In this document: positions 49,972 through 64,000 of the stretch, in pieces
Numbering within the stretch: position 1 is the stretch's first letter
How the letters are laid out: every line of letters begins with the position of its first letter
From: Echiichthys vipera
Taxonomy: Eukaryota > Chordata > Actinopteri > Perciformes > Trachinidae
DNA: 64,000 nt
Assembly: GCA_963691815.1 (NCBI GenBank)
Contig: OY829657.1
Location: 15,880,712 to 15,944,711, forward strand
Reading direction: 5' to 3'
The notes under the pieces: generated by a model
What the model was told of the DNA's origin: nothing
What the model saw: only the letters and a program-made list of their open reading frames with translations
The model's database searches: none
Position numbers and translations under genes: made by a program

Positions 49972-52900
49972 TCATGCCAAGGGAATGGAGACAATGCCGT
50001 TTGCTCGACTGCGGCTCCGAGTGTGGACGCTGGACTCTGTGAGCTCCTCTCCATGTTCCTCTGACTTCTTGTCTGCGATGGTGGCCAGGAAACGCAGCGT
50101 GACTGAGTCCCACTCTTCTGGCAGCAGCAGGAGCAAGAAGCCCAGGCAGATGATGCAGGTGGCTGCAAGACGCACCACGCTGAAGATCACTTCATGTTTC
50201 AAAACATCTACAGCTACAGCAGGTCAGAGACAGACAGAAACAAAAGAGGGAGACAGAGTGCAGAGCAGGACAGGGAAGGAGGATGGGGGAGAAACAAAAA
50301 CAAATTGAGATTAATTACATAAAGTAAGATAAACCACAGGACACTGCGGCTGTAGGGGATGAGTGTAGAAAATGCGGCTTATAATCAGCACAAGCCATCC
50401 ACTTTATCCCCTGCGTCTTTGTGGTTTGGAGCCCTAGGACAAGTTGCTGTAACCCACTGACCTTCATACAGTCCATCGTGGTTAAAGAAAATAACTCGTC
50501 TGCAGGCATTTAGTGTCGCCTTAGCAACCTGATCCTCCCTCAGCGAGAATAGTTGCAGGGTCTGTTGAGGCACATTGATGATTGGGTTTCCAGGACGAGA
50601 GAGGCAGACTTGCTGTGTAATCTTTTTGCTACTGTGGCCCTAAGTGCTGACCTCTCAACACAAAACCACAGAATGTGTGACTGTTTACTCTCATTTTCAC
50701 AATCATATTCATTTCCACCATATTAAACAAGAAAATAATAGAAAGAAAGTAAATTGGAGAAACCCTACCTGCATTGCCCGGTACACTGAGCAGTGTTCCT
50801 ATGGAGATGAGAATGGGGTACGTCAGCACCACACCAACATGGACCAAGATGTTGAACACTGTTAAAGACATCCAAGAGGTTGAAAACATTGGAGAACAGA
50901 TTAACTAGAGCTGAAACAACTGGTTGATTAATCATTCACTTACTTTTTTCGGCAAAAATGCCAAACAGTCACTAGTTTCAGCTGCTCAAATTTTGCTTTT
51001 TTTGTATGATAGTTAACTGAAAATCCTCTGGTTTTTACATCTGCTGTTCAGACAAAATGAGCAATTAAGTATGTCAACTGGAGCTCAGGGGAATTGTCAG
51101 GCATTTTCCACTATTTTCTGACATTTTGTTCTGACCAAACCAAAGGGTATTGCATAAATGTACATTGTTGAGTTCTTGACCACGAGTAGTAAAATGGAAC
51201 AATGTTTTTGGTAGAATGCTCAAGCATGCAGCCAATGTGTTTTACATTTTACTGTTAGTTTGTGGCGGTAATGCACCAATAAATTAGCAACACCAACAAA
51301 AAGAAAAGTATCATCTTTACAGATAAGTTATGAGGAACAAAATGTCTTAAATATTTAGAATTCCACAAGGCACCTTCAGTCAAGAATATAATCGCTGAAA
51401 GAATCAGCAATGAACATAGCTGTTAGCAGGAGCCCTCAAACTACTTAAAAGTACTGTAATGAAAAGGCATGAGTACAACCATGATCTTCAAACTTCTCTC
51501 TACAGGGATATATATGCACTCTCACCCAGCCACAGTCCTGCCAGTCCACACAGGTATCCCCAGGGCAGCGAGGACAGTGAGCCCCAGTGCTCTACCTTGG
51601 TGAAGTAGAGGATGAGTGGCACACAGGAGATGAAGATGAGGTTGAAGAAGCCCATAGTGGAAAGGAAGTGAGCCACTTCTCCAAGGTTGGCACTGCCCAG
51701 GAACATCTTGAAAAGCACCTGGAAGGTGAGGGGACAACTATTAATTTACACCAGTGACTACATGAGTATTAAAAATCAGTGCAAAGGCAATCACGGTGGT
51801 TCAAACTGTATTGTGGTCTAACCTTGTAGAGAGCTGATGTGGAAGCTGAGCCCACAGCCAATGCCACGCCCACAAAGGAATCACCATGGAAACCGTCAGC
51901 ATAAGCCATCATGACAATGCCTGTGATGGCCATGATGGCTGCCACAATCTGCAGGTAGAGATTCACAGCCATCAGTGGCATCAGTACTCCTCATAAGAAA
52001 AGAAGTCAACAAGTAATGTCATCGTTTTTGTTTTCATACAGACCCGAACACCCATGAAGCGATCCTTGAGAACAATCCAGGACAAGAGAAAGACGAAGGC
52101 CTTGTGGCAGCAGTAGAGGGCAGAGACATCAGTGGCGGTCAGTTTCTTCAAAGCCATGAGGTACAGGTAGTTGGTCAGTGTCCACAGGATTGAGAAGGGT
52201 GCTGTTCTCTTTACGAATAGCTTGAGAGTCATCCCCTCCTCTCCAAAGAGCTTGCTGCACTCCCTGTTTGGGAGAACAAACCACAGAAGGGTAAAGGAAG
52301 TGATGTCAACCTGTTTTTCTCATGGAATAGCATCTTTGTTTGTCTTTTCAGAATCAGAATCAGAATCAGAATACTTTATTGATCCCCGGGGGGAAATTCT
52401 TTCGTTCCAATGCTCCGTGCACAGTAGAAACAAGCCATAAAGATGAATAAAGTAGAAATAAAATAAAGTAAAGACTCAAATAAAATACAATTAAAATAAA
52501 TCTAAGTAGCTAATAAATAGCCAATAAAATACAGTACAAATAAATAATAAACAATCAAGTAAACAATCTGAAGTGGGTGTGAAAATACAATCTGAGATAT
52601 ATACACTGTACAATTAGGTTGTTATGGCAAATGAAATGAAATATATTTTGTTTTGTTTTGTTTTGAAGTAGTCAAGAGTCCGATAATTAAAGAGATGAGT
52701 TTTGCTATCAAGAGGGCCAAGCTTTAAGGGTGGAAATGTTGGTTGCTAAGTTGCTCGGTTCCTTATGGACAGTCAGGTGCTTTAAAAGGTCTTCCAAGTG
52801 ACTGGGAAGAGCAGCAAGGCCTCTAGGGGGTCACTAGTGGAACTTTTATGGGAAACTGGTACTTGGCCTACTGTAAACAACATCAAAATATTTAATTCTT

Positions 52901-55900
52901 GTCTTGTTCTACTTGGACTAAGCATAAACACAATTAAATATCTTGTTCTGTTTATTTTAGTGACAAACTTCACTGACACATCTGTAAATCTTTTACCTGT
53001 CTGCTATAGCTCTATGTTATTTTAGCAGTAACAGTGGCAAGCGCACATATTGCTAAAGCTTACTGTAAAAGGTGCTCTGGAATCCAATTGGGCATATTTT
53101 GCTTTTCTTGAGTAAATGTTTTCTGAACTCTTCTTTATTTGAGTTCAAAGATAACTTTGTTGGCAGTTTACCTGAATTTTTGAATGGGAGTCTGCTTCTC
53201 CCGCGTGGTAACCACAAGTCCAGAGTAGTAGATGGGGAAGAAGAGGATGTTCCAGTTGCTGCTGAACCAGGAGATGAAGAAGGGACAGGAGAAAGACTGG
53301 AAGGTCAGCTTAACCACCTGAGTGGTACCCACCCAGGAGGAGGAGACACACAGTACCAGCAGAAGACCACCCAGCACCTTCAGAGCTGTGTTGGTACATG
53401 TTTGATAGGACCGGCTCTCTTCGCTGGTCTCACTGCCTGGTGTCTCTGCATGAGACTCTGAACCATCCCCTCCTAATGGGAGACAATAGGAGAAAAGACA
53501 ATCACAGAAAATGCACTGCAGCATCTATACATGTGGGCTCTACTTCCTGTCCAAAGACCAATAAGAACAAAAAGCCTCAAATATGAGAATTTCATGTTTT
53601 GTTCTGTGAAATTTGAAGCTTTTACATGTTTTTAAAAGGGCGTTTACTCACAAGTTTCTAAATGAGACTAAAGAGGTTGTCAGGGACATCAAAAGTCATC
53701 ACGCTGAACATGCAGACTTCAGTTACAAGTGGTGTTGGCATTTAAGTCATGCCACCATAGTGTAGTTCGTTTATAGCCTAACATTAGCTTTTTATGAGCC
53801 GCGATAGCTGGTATTGTTTTCATCATGGCAAAATTGGGTTTTGGAGACACCTACTGTAGTGCGAACTACCACAGAGGCAGTTTTGAGTATTTTGCCAGGT
53901 GTTTATATGTCTGTTTCTCTACAGCCAGATTTTTTTCGCTGTGATAGTATTGCAGCCGTGCAAGATACAGTCAGAAAACTTTACAGGTGTGTAGGTCAAA
54001 ATGAAGGCTGAGTTCAAAGATGGGTGTGGTCCGAGCAAGTGAAAATAGTAAAAGTAGGGTTCATTGAAGGCTATCTTGCTGAACGAAATGTGTTTACTAT
54101 CATAAACTTTAGTTTCCAATAGATGTTATTTTCTGCAATACTCCAAAAGCAAGTTAATGGAAAAATTCTATTGGCTGTTTGTCGAGTACCCAGGGTGATG
54201 CTAATTTCTGGGTTGGCCTGCAAAAATATGTCACCCCCCCCCAACCACTCTATTTAGATTATATTTAGATTCTATTCTATCTACAAGATCTCAATGTTTT
54301 TTAGCCAAGCTACCAGCATGGCTCTAGGGATGGCAATGTTGGTTAGTACAACACTTTGGTTAAGACTGAAATATCTCAACAACAACATCAGCATGTTAGC
54401 ATTGCCATTATGACCATGTTAGCATGCCAACATTAGCATTTAGCACAAAGCCCTATTGACAATGTACAAGTATAGCCTCACAGCCTTCATTTACATTCAC
54501 ATTTATATTAGCCTTTAGTGGCATATTCAGTATGCTTTGTATTACTGTATATACTGTACAGGATATAACGTGTGTCTCCCTGGCTGGGGTGATTGATCAA
54601 TTGCCCTTAGTGATCACTACCAGTTTGCATTTCTTGCTGTAAAGGCGCTGATGCATGAAGCAAGGCTTTGTTAAAAATGTGTTGGGTTAGCATTGTGGCT
54701 GTGTATGTCATAAATAGCTTTGTCGCCTCATGATGCAGCACGTAAGCTCCTGTACACCCATTGTAGTCGAGTGTGCACAGAAACATGATGCCCAGAAAGC
54801 AGGAGTAAACCTAACCACATGACATTCCACATGAAAGTCATGTCAACCTTGGCTGCCACTGATTGGACTGTTGGTACATTCCTGCTATGAAAATGTTGCC
54901 TTAGAGATATATTGGAACATGGAGATGGGAATTAAATGCAGTAATTGGTAAAAATGCATTGTGTCACTAGACAATTACACCAAAATGACATGAACATAGA
55001 TAGATTAAGCTGAGGGTACTTATTTCTAATCTTATACCATAGTTGATCTGGCCCAGTGCTTTAATGGACTCCGGGACTGAACGGCTTCTGGACCTTTACT
55101 ATGCTGTATAATATGTAAAATGCTGTGTGCGTGAGCATTTCCAGAGAGAGCTCAGATCCGTTCTTTAAATTTCAACAGTGTGATCAATTTACACCAGGGT
55201 AGGAATAAAAGATGACATGTGCTGGATGTTTGCTGCCCGCGCTCTCTTCGCTAGCTCAGCATGTGAAGCTCTGCCATTCCCATCATGGCTACAGACACTA
55301 GAGACACTATCTCCCCTCTACAATAGCAGGACATCTTGGAGGTGCTCATTATTGCACCTGATAGTCTTTTGTTTATTAACTGTAGTGAGACCTCGGCAGG
55401 AAGTCAAGCAATGGGAGAACAAGTAGTGTCAATAATAGTGTTAGGAGGACAAACTCTTTGATCAAGTAACCAATGATAACAGTATTGTTAGCAATTTGTC
55501 TGTGTAAAGCATTTAGAGTGATGAGATGCCACTTTGTATCATCTTAAGTCTCTGTGTCTATCGTGAAACTCAGTGTCTTTCAACAGTCAACAGTCTTGCC
55601 AAGCTTATTTCATAAGCCTAATGATTGCATGAGATCATTGCTGGCACCCAGTAAGAATATTAAAGCGCCATGGCTTTAACTGTTATAGCCAAGAAAAAAA
55701 TGGTGAATATAAAGTCACAGATTAGAGTCACGTCTGTTGGGTGGTAGAATAAGTAGTCAGATCCTCTACTTAAGAAAAAGAACCAAAGTCCCACATTTAA
55801 CATCTTAATTAAGTCATTGTTTTAATTCGCCTATGTGACTGATATATTTTATTTAGATTTTACATTATCAATACGGATATACCAATGCATAAGTAGCATT

Positions 55901-58507
55901 TTACGGTTGTAACCAGTCATGTTGGGCCTTGTTTTAACTATTTTATATAAAGTTACATAGAGTATGCAGTTCAGTACAGTGATTCCCAGCCTTGGGGTCA
56001 GTCCGCCTCCAAAAAGTCACAAGATAAATCTGAGAGGCTTATGATTAATGTGGGTGGAAAGAGAAAAAACAAATTTATGCCACACAAATTTGTATTCATA
56101 TTTTGGACTTTTCAATAACATTGGCTTTTTGTGAACTCTGGATTTCAAAAAGTTATTTAAATAAAACCATGAGAAGGGAAATATATATAATGAAAGCTCA
56201 TATGTTCTTAATCTGAAAAGTTACCAATAACTATATTTGTCAGATAAATGTAGTAGAGTAGTACAATATGTAAGCACAATATGAAATGTGGTTGAGTAGA
56301 AGTATAAAGTAGCATAACATGGAAATATCCAAATCATGTACAAACACCTCAAAACTGTATATACACTACTTGAGTAAATGTACCAAGTTACTTCCTCAGT
56401 GCAGCACTGGCCCTCAGGGCGCACTCACACTGTCCTTCCGTACCGGGCCAAAACAGGTTTGGTGAAGAAACACTGCAGAAATAAAACTTCCCACTCACAG
56501 TATCATGTGAGCAAAAGAACCAAAACAAAAAACTTTAAACTATAAGTTACAATAAAAACCTTTAGTATCCAAAAAGACTCCCACTGAAAAACCCTGTTCT
56601 TTCTCAGTTCAGTTCAGTTCATTACAGCCTGTGCGTGTCAGATACACCTTACAGTATATCCCAGCTGGGAGCAGATCTACAGTATGTGGTAAATGCAAAA
56701 TGTTCAATACCAATTCAATTCCTTTCCTGCAGGATAATCGAGGGATTTGGTCTAATTACATTCTGTCACAGCAAGGATTCTTAATCAACATAATGAGCCT
56801 GGTGCTCGCTAACTGCAGTACTGAGATCTGATATTTATGCAACAGAGAAGCAGCTCTTTTATTCGTTTTCACCCTTTTATGTCTGCTTCTCCTCCGCTAC
56901 AAGCAAGGTGGTTCAGGTTTCACAGCACCGACAAAACCTAAAGCTTTTAGTGTTGGATATGGGCTCTTCTGTCCTGAAGTAAAAGCCACTACAGGCTGAT
57001 GTAGTGCCAAGATGCAGTAATGTTATAACTCTACTATTCCCCTGCCTCATAAAAGCAGCTCTCAGGCCAAAATTGTATTCTCATAACAGACAGTTATTGC
57101 TGACTAATATTGCTGGTAAGAAGTTGCAAATGAATCAATAATGACCAATAAACAAACTGCCAGCACAGTATTGCAGTGAAATGCTTCCCTAAAGCAGGAG
57201 AAATGCTATTTGTGGTCAATTTCAGTCAAGTACAAGTGTACTTGTACGTTTGGTTTAAATTAAAGAGTAGTACACTTGAAGTATGTAAACTTAATTAAGC
57301 TGTCAGAAATAATTTAGAGCGTAATTATGAGGTTTATTTTATATAAAGGTGATGTTGATTCAGAATCCAGATGTTTTTGTAGTTAAAAAGGCATCACATA
57401 AATGCATGAAATACATCAAAGGACACATACCTGCTTAAAGTATGTGATTGAATTTGAGAGGAGCTCATTTCCACCTCTTTCAAACAAGAATACACAGAAT
57501 ATACTTTTATGGCTATATGTGGGCTTGAGAGAATTTGAAAAAATATCTTATTCAGACATGGAAAAGTTGACTAGAAGCTCACTGTGGATTGAAAAAAAAC
57601 TGAAGGCATGAACACCATGCCATTTCACTGCATAAACCACAGTACTACATAGGATCACTCACTACTGGCACCCATTAACAGAGATTATCAACTCTGTATG
57701 ACGCAGGATGCTGCTAGAACCTCACATTTCAATCCATTCTGTGTTTTATCCCTGCCACTGCCACTGCATGCCAGTGACATTGATGGATGCATGGACACTC
57801 TGCCGAATCCAATATTCAGCTGGCAGTCACGACTGCAGCGAAGGCAGGCCTACTACAGGTCAAACAGCGTTAACTTTATCTAAGTCAGGTCTGAAGGTGT
57901 GGCATGGTTTTGATGGTGAAAATGTGATAAACGGGGATCTCTGTTGCATTTGGTGAAGTTCAAGGCTTTTATAGGGATGAGGCAGCCAGAAACATGCTGC
58001 TGCTGCTGCTACAACTACGCATTTAGCATCCCAACTCTGAAAGGATACACTAAAAAAGAGAGCATGCTCTCAATGGGCCTCCATGTTTTTTATAAAGGTT
58101 TCAATCAGTCAGTCAATACAAATGTAATGTCAAAAAGTCCAGGTGGAAAAATACTTCAATTCAATAGCTGGTCTTTAAATGGAAGTTTCTGATACCACGT
58201 AATGAAGAAGAACACATTTGCATCACACTATTTCTATTTCATATGAATACCTACACACTCTACATGACACGGATGGGAAATTATTCTGTCAAAAATAAAT
58301 AAAGTATTCCACATCTGTAAGCAGTCTATCTGAGCTAATGCTGCCAATATCTAAGTTCTTGCTAACACATACACATGCTTATATACATAGTCTAGTATTA
58401 ATGGCGGTCTGGCCCTTTTCATTCAGTTTACCTTCAGAGATGGGGCTGGTCAGGACCTGAGTACTGTACGAGCTGAGAGGAGCCACACGGGCTGAATGCT
58501 TCTTCAT
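49972..58507 (-). CDS. slc35f4: Solute carrier family 35 member F4, 7 coding exons
   Basis: Multi-pass transporter-like membrane protein of the EamA/DMT fold (SLC35F); its substrate is unknown, and the paralogue SLC35F3 is linked to thiamine. Exons on the minus strand: 58507-58432, 53472-53172, 52263-52044, 51948-51823, 51718-51526, 50858-50769, 50207-49972. They total 1,242 nt (413 aa), phases compatible. About ten hydrophobic helices are visible from residue 47 to 365, including VLGGLLLVLCVSSSWVG, PFSILWTLTNYLYLMALKK, IVAAIMAITGIVMMAYADGF and CLGFLLLLLPEEWD. The C-terminal tail ends RANGIVSIPLA, matching SLC35F4 rather than SLC35F3. The start MKKHSARVAPLSS lies 39 bp from a long (GT)n tract, and the frame stays open through the repeat, so longer N-terminal isoforms from farther upstream cannot be excluded. 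Intron 1 is 4,959 bp. The exon 3 donor is weak (GTCTGT). Confidence 0.95.
50909..51120. mobile_element. Interspersed repeat remnant in slc35f4 intron 5
   Basis: Begins CTAGAGCTGAAACAACTGGT with TGATTAATCATTCAC, and includes CAAAAATGCCAAACAGTCAC, TTTCAGCTGCTCAAATTTTG and CACTATTTTCTGACATTTTG. These are recognisable pieces of a ubiquitous teleost DNA-transposon-type repeat that starts and ends with ATTAATCGATTAAT-like ends. Confidence 0.5.
52349..52625 (-). mobile_element. Non-LTR retrotransposon 3' fragment (Rex1-like), inverted
   Basis: On the plus strand it begins with (CAGAAT)n followed by ACTTTATTGATCCCCGGGG and GAAATTCTTT, then an A-rich body with many AATAAA-like words. This is the common teleost LINE 3' end in reverse orientation. 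It lies in slc35f4 intron 2. The family name is from memory. Confidence 0.55.
54320..54480. repeat. Teleost interspersed repeat remnant
   Basis: GACTGAAATATCTCAACAAC followed by reiterated ATGTTAGCATT / ATGCCAACATTAGCATTTAG and AAGTATAGCCTCACAG is a common fish repeat pattern. A shorter related piece with ATGCTGACAATAGCATTG lies at 47980-48060. Confidence 0.45.
55735..56410. mobile_element. hAT-like non-autonomous element, both ends present
   Basis: The left end (GTGGTAGAATAAGTAGTCAG, ATCCTCTACTTAAG) and right end (CTACTTGAGTAAATGTACCA, AGTTACTTCC) match the two ends of a very common teleost hAT-type element rich in TACTTAAGT words. The interior (55860-56220) looks unrelated, possibly a diverged core or an insertion. 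Lies in slc35f4 intron 1. Confidence 0.5.
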
Positions 58508-60700
<2,193 letters not shown>

Positions 60701-62187
60701 TCAACGGAAACCCTCCCCTCACCAGAAAGTGATGACCTGAGGAGGGTCAGTCTGGACCTTGTGAGTCACCCGTGGGACTGTGGTCTGGAGTTTCCATCTC
60801 AAGGAAAGCCCTCCAGCCATTCCATCTCCAGTTGTGGTTTTCTGCCTGAAGATTTAATGGACCTAAATATTGCTTGGGCCTTAACATCAACACTGTAAGT
60901 GTCTAGTGTATGCGGTCAGTCACATGAGGCCTTGCAGCCTGGAACATGATCTTAATATAACCTATGCTATGCTATGCTATGCACCAGCAAAATCAATACT
61001 AGCCAATCCAAGAACAGCAGCACTATTTCCTGAGATAGAGAAAGCACTCAAAACACCTGCAATATGGTTGATGCAATGTCTGTGTTGGTTTGTTAAGGAA
61101 ATGAATGCTACATGTCATCTTTGCTCCAGGATTTCTGTCATTATATCAGTATCGCCCTGAGCCCCTCCCTTTCTGTCACCCTCTCTCTCTCTCCAGTGCT
61201 CATCAGCCAAATATTTGGAATATCTGGCCCTTTTACAGAGAGCATAGCAAATCAGAGGACTTCTCTTTGCATCGAGCCTGTGAGAGACAGCACAGTTATT
61301 GTTTGGTTGTTTGTTAGAATAGATAGAAAATACAGGTCCGTGATCCATTAACACAATGGTGATACATTCATATTGAATTCAAAATTCAATATTGAGAAGA
61401 CTTTCGCTCTCTCACTCTGCACACTTATTTCCCATGGTCAGTCAGTGTGAAAGAATGAGTGCAACACTAATGCATTAAGTGATGAAACGGTTGTTTGGTC
61501 AGGTGTAAGCAGGGGATGAGCTGGGGGTATGGATCCCCTGAGACAAGGAGGGTTAAACTTAAAAATAGCCCTGCTGATGAGTGGAGCCAACAGCCAGACA
61601 GGGAGGAGACAGAAATGATCCAGTCAGCAAAGCCCAGGATGCTAATCACTATCAGATTAAGAGAAATACCTGAAGCACATGCACTACAGGAGGCAAGTTT
61701 AATTTCAAAAATTAGACTCAAAGTGATTGGTCCGTTTGTTGTTGTATATTCCTTTATTGCGTTAGGTATAGCTAACATTAGCTTAACAAGGCACAAATTC
61801 ATTGCCAGCTCATGAATTCACTTTTGTTTTCTTTCACGTCAGCAGCTGAGGCCAGATTTTGAAGATTGTTTATCCATTTTCTGTCTCTTCATCTGTTTTT
61901 CAGACCAAAAGTATAATTTCCAGCAACAAAAACTCTCGGTATAACACTATAATTCAACACCAGCAAAAACTACTGCTCCAAGATGACCATAAAGTTGAAC
62001 TCTTTAAAACAGCGTTCACAAAAACCAAACATCATGACCTTCTAAATCCTCTTGTAGCTAGGTGTAAATAACAAATAGGAAATTAGTGTATCACACTCAT
62101 ACTGTTGCATCACAGATCAAAGCACAAAAGAGTGACTGCATCCTCTTTCTTTTCCTCCATAGCAACGGACAGCCTCCTCTGTACTGA
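60701..62187 (+). CDS. Unrecognised putative gene, last four exons (5' end not found)
   Basis: I do not recognise this product. Four open segments join in phase on the plus strand: 60701-60894 (acceptor TGTTGCACAG, donor GTAAGT), 61503-61692 (acceptor GGTCAG, donor GCAAGT of the GC-AG class), 61904-62061 (acceptor CTGTTTTTCAG, donor GTGTAA), and 62163-62187 (acceptor TCCATAG, stop TGA). Together they would encode about 188 C-terminal residues. The product is polar and acidic-to-mixed (for example SPESDDLRRVSLDL, EDLMDLNIAWAL, QQPDREETEMIQSAKPRM, FKTAFTKTKHHDLLNPL) and has no membrane segment. It ends ASNGQPPLY. An acceptor at the first segment implies upstream exons, but I found none between it and the slc35f4 first exon. 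An alternative exon at 61197-61279 is also in phase with the first segment. It could be a divergent teleost gene, a pseudogene, or chance. Confidence 0.3.
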
Positions 62188-64000
62188 TGCACTATCCACC
62201 GATTCAGGCTCTTTTGTCATTTAGATGAACCAATGTTCCTCAGTTTATGGTGAGAGCTCCTTTGTCTTTAGCCCCTCACTTTTACCCATCACATCTCAGT
62301 GAGGACCAGGAGCAAAAGGAGGAGGATGAGAGGCAAATGCATCAATATTTTCTGCAGCTGATATTAACTGCAGTGGAGGGACAAACCACAAATCAAGTCC
62401 TGACCGTTAGTTTCCCACTCATTGGACCTCTTTTCATCAACTCAATGTCGTTAGAACATTGGAGGATGAGGACATCTAGTGGTGAATGTGATGGATTGTG
62501 TTAAAGGTGCATAGACGGGAGCATGAGGACACAATCCTAACTATGACTATTTGCTCCAAGCATCTACCAGTCCATACAGCCAGTTAGGGGTGCCTTGTTA
62601 TGCATATAGTTTCAGTTTAATGTGATGAGATTTCAATATAGCTGCTGCTGAATTTTTTTACTACTACCAATGTTATATGTGGTTCCTAAAGCACTTAAAA
62701 TATGCATTTGTGAAAGTCAACAGAAACAATGTTGGATAATTCACAGTCATCGTAAAGCATAGACAGTTAACAATCCCCTCCAAGTGAGTAAGTACATATA
62801 TAGCACACAGCAGACTGTACTGAAAATGGCAGCTTCATTATTTTCCCTGCGACCAGCATTCATACTACCCATACTGGCACTCCCTGACCGTGCTTGCTTC
62901 TCTACAAGACAAAGCCACATGATAATGTAATAATGCAGGTCCTGTCTTGGTTGATACTGACAATTAATTTAAATTAGCTTGGGCTTTCGGGGGTCCCAGC
63001 GCTGTGTTAGGCACTTAGCCTGGTTGGTAATTCAGCAAAATCGTGTTCTTACTGAGTTCTTCAAATTAAATTTTTCATTCAATGCTTTGAGCAGCACACA
63101 TTTCATTACTGTCACTTTTGTTGATTTGGGGTAGCAGCCTTGTACTGGCGTTTTCTGTCTGGCATCTTAACAAGGATGTGGAGGGTCACTTTATTGTTGT
63201 TGTTGGATTTACACACCACATGAGGGCAGTGTTAGGCTGATGACCAGATTGCTGGTGTCCTCTGCGTGATGGAAAGGCCATGACAGACCTTTCACTTATT
63301 GTACCCTTCTCTTATGTAATATTACTTTTGGATTACAGAAAATTGCTCACAGTAAAACATTTCTCAACCATGATGTGAATTGCGTGGGCCAGCCAAAAAT
63401 ATTTAGCCTTCTGACATACAGCACTACAACATGACCAAAAACGCATTGTCATGAGTATTAGGTCAGCAGTTCTGTAACTCCTGTGGAGAAACATTGCACC
63501 CATTACTTGTGTTTTTGCTCATTCCCAGGAGTATGTGAGACTAACAGCACTCTAGGAGTCGTTAAGGCAAAGCTCATATCCCATTCGAAGCTAGGCTAGT
63601 TATAAATAGCACTGAGCGAGCATGCATGGGAATGGGACACTCCAAAATAAGTGCATGCTGATGCAGAATGTTTTAGGCAATGTTTGCTCAATAAAAATGT
63701 TTCTAAAAAATGTAAAGTGAATTGCCAATCCGTACAAGCATGACTGGATTCAAAGGCATGCCTATTTTTCTTTGTATATCCCTCCAGATCTTCTCTGTAA
63801 ACTAAAGTGCACATGACAACACATCCCATTGTGATAAATGGTTGCTTTTCACGCCCTTCCTTCAAAATGTTTCCTCTGAGTGCCTGCGTGTGTTGTTGTC
63901 CTCCTGTGGTGCCGGCTGTGAGCAAGCAACACAGACACAGTAGACTGTCACTACAAGTACCTGCCATTTCTCGTGCACAATACCTACTTACCCAGCAGGG
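62188..64000. other. Right-edge interval without recognised gene
   Basis: An open frame at 62247-62504 on the plus strand has some coding-like composition (SEDQEQKEEDERQMHQYF) but begins from a weak context after an in-frame stop of the upstream candidate exon. The rest shows no exon signals I trust. Confidence 0.4.

Larger units (their letters stand above)
53473..58431 (-). other. slc35f4 intron 1
   Basis: 4,959-bp first intron. It contains a teleost interspersed repeat remnant at 54320-54480 and an internally deleted hAT-like element at 55735-56410. No nested gene is recognised. Confidence 0.7.

Noticed and set aside
61197..61279. Possible extra exon in the unrecognised plus-strand gene
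   Set aside because: Good acceptor and in phase with the preceding segment, but its GTGAGA donor cannot join the next segment in frame. Kept only as an alternative.
62247..62504. 85-codon open frame with an acidic stretch
   Set aside because: No supporting splice linkage to the upstream exons, which already end in a stop. It may be 3' UTR or chance.

Overview
The window is nuclear DNA from a ray-finned fish, most likely a percomorph teleost. It has vertebrate split genes with short GT-AG introns, abundant (CA)n/(GA)n microsatellites, tRNA-derived SINEs, an L2-type LINE 3' end and other teleost interspersed repeats. The species cannot be named from the sequence alone. The gene order exoc5 - ap5m1 - ccdc198 - slc35f4 matches human 14q22.3 (OTX2-EXOC5-AP5M1-NAA30-CCDC198-SLC35F4), so this is the conserved otx2-linked block.

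Layout. About 1-29.8 kb has no supportable protein gene. It is rich in microsatellites, homopolymer runs and TE remnants. From synteny it is probably the regulatory desert upstream of an otx2 gene lying off the left edge (inference). From 29,812 to 38,772 on the minus strand is a complete 18-exon exoc5 encoding 708 aa. A 349-bp gap separates its start codon from that of ap5m1 (39,122-42,359, plus strand, 8 exons, 491 aa). This head-to-head pair probably shares a promoter, which carries NRF1-like, CCAAT, CLEAR/E-box and ETS-like motifs. Minus-strand ccdc198 (44,797-46,862, 4 exons, predicted N-myristoylated) and minus-strand slc35f4 (49,972-58,507, 7 coding exons, 413 aa) follow. A 154-bp (GT)n tract sits 39 bp upstream of the slc35f4 start codon. 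At 60.7-62.2 kb on the plus strand, four exon-like segments join in phase and end in a stop. I do not recognise this product, and it is the least explained signal in the window.

Function. The genes do not form a pathway. exoc5 is a core exocyst subunit (vesicle tethering at the plasma membrane). ap5m1 is the mu subunit of the AP-5 late-endosomal adaptor. ccdc198 is a small membrane-associated protein of unclear role. slc35f4 is an orphan multi-pass transporter of the SLC35F family. The two membrane-traffic genes share the bidirectional promoter. naa30, which lies between AP5M1 and CCDC198 in human, is not in that interval here.

All exon boundaries were built by hand from reading frame, GT-AG (one GC-AG) signals and recalled family sequence. 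Nothing was aligned computationally.
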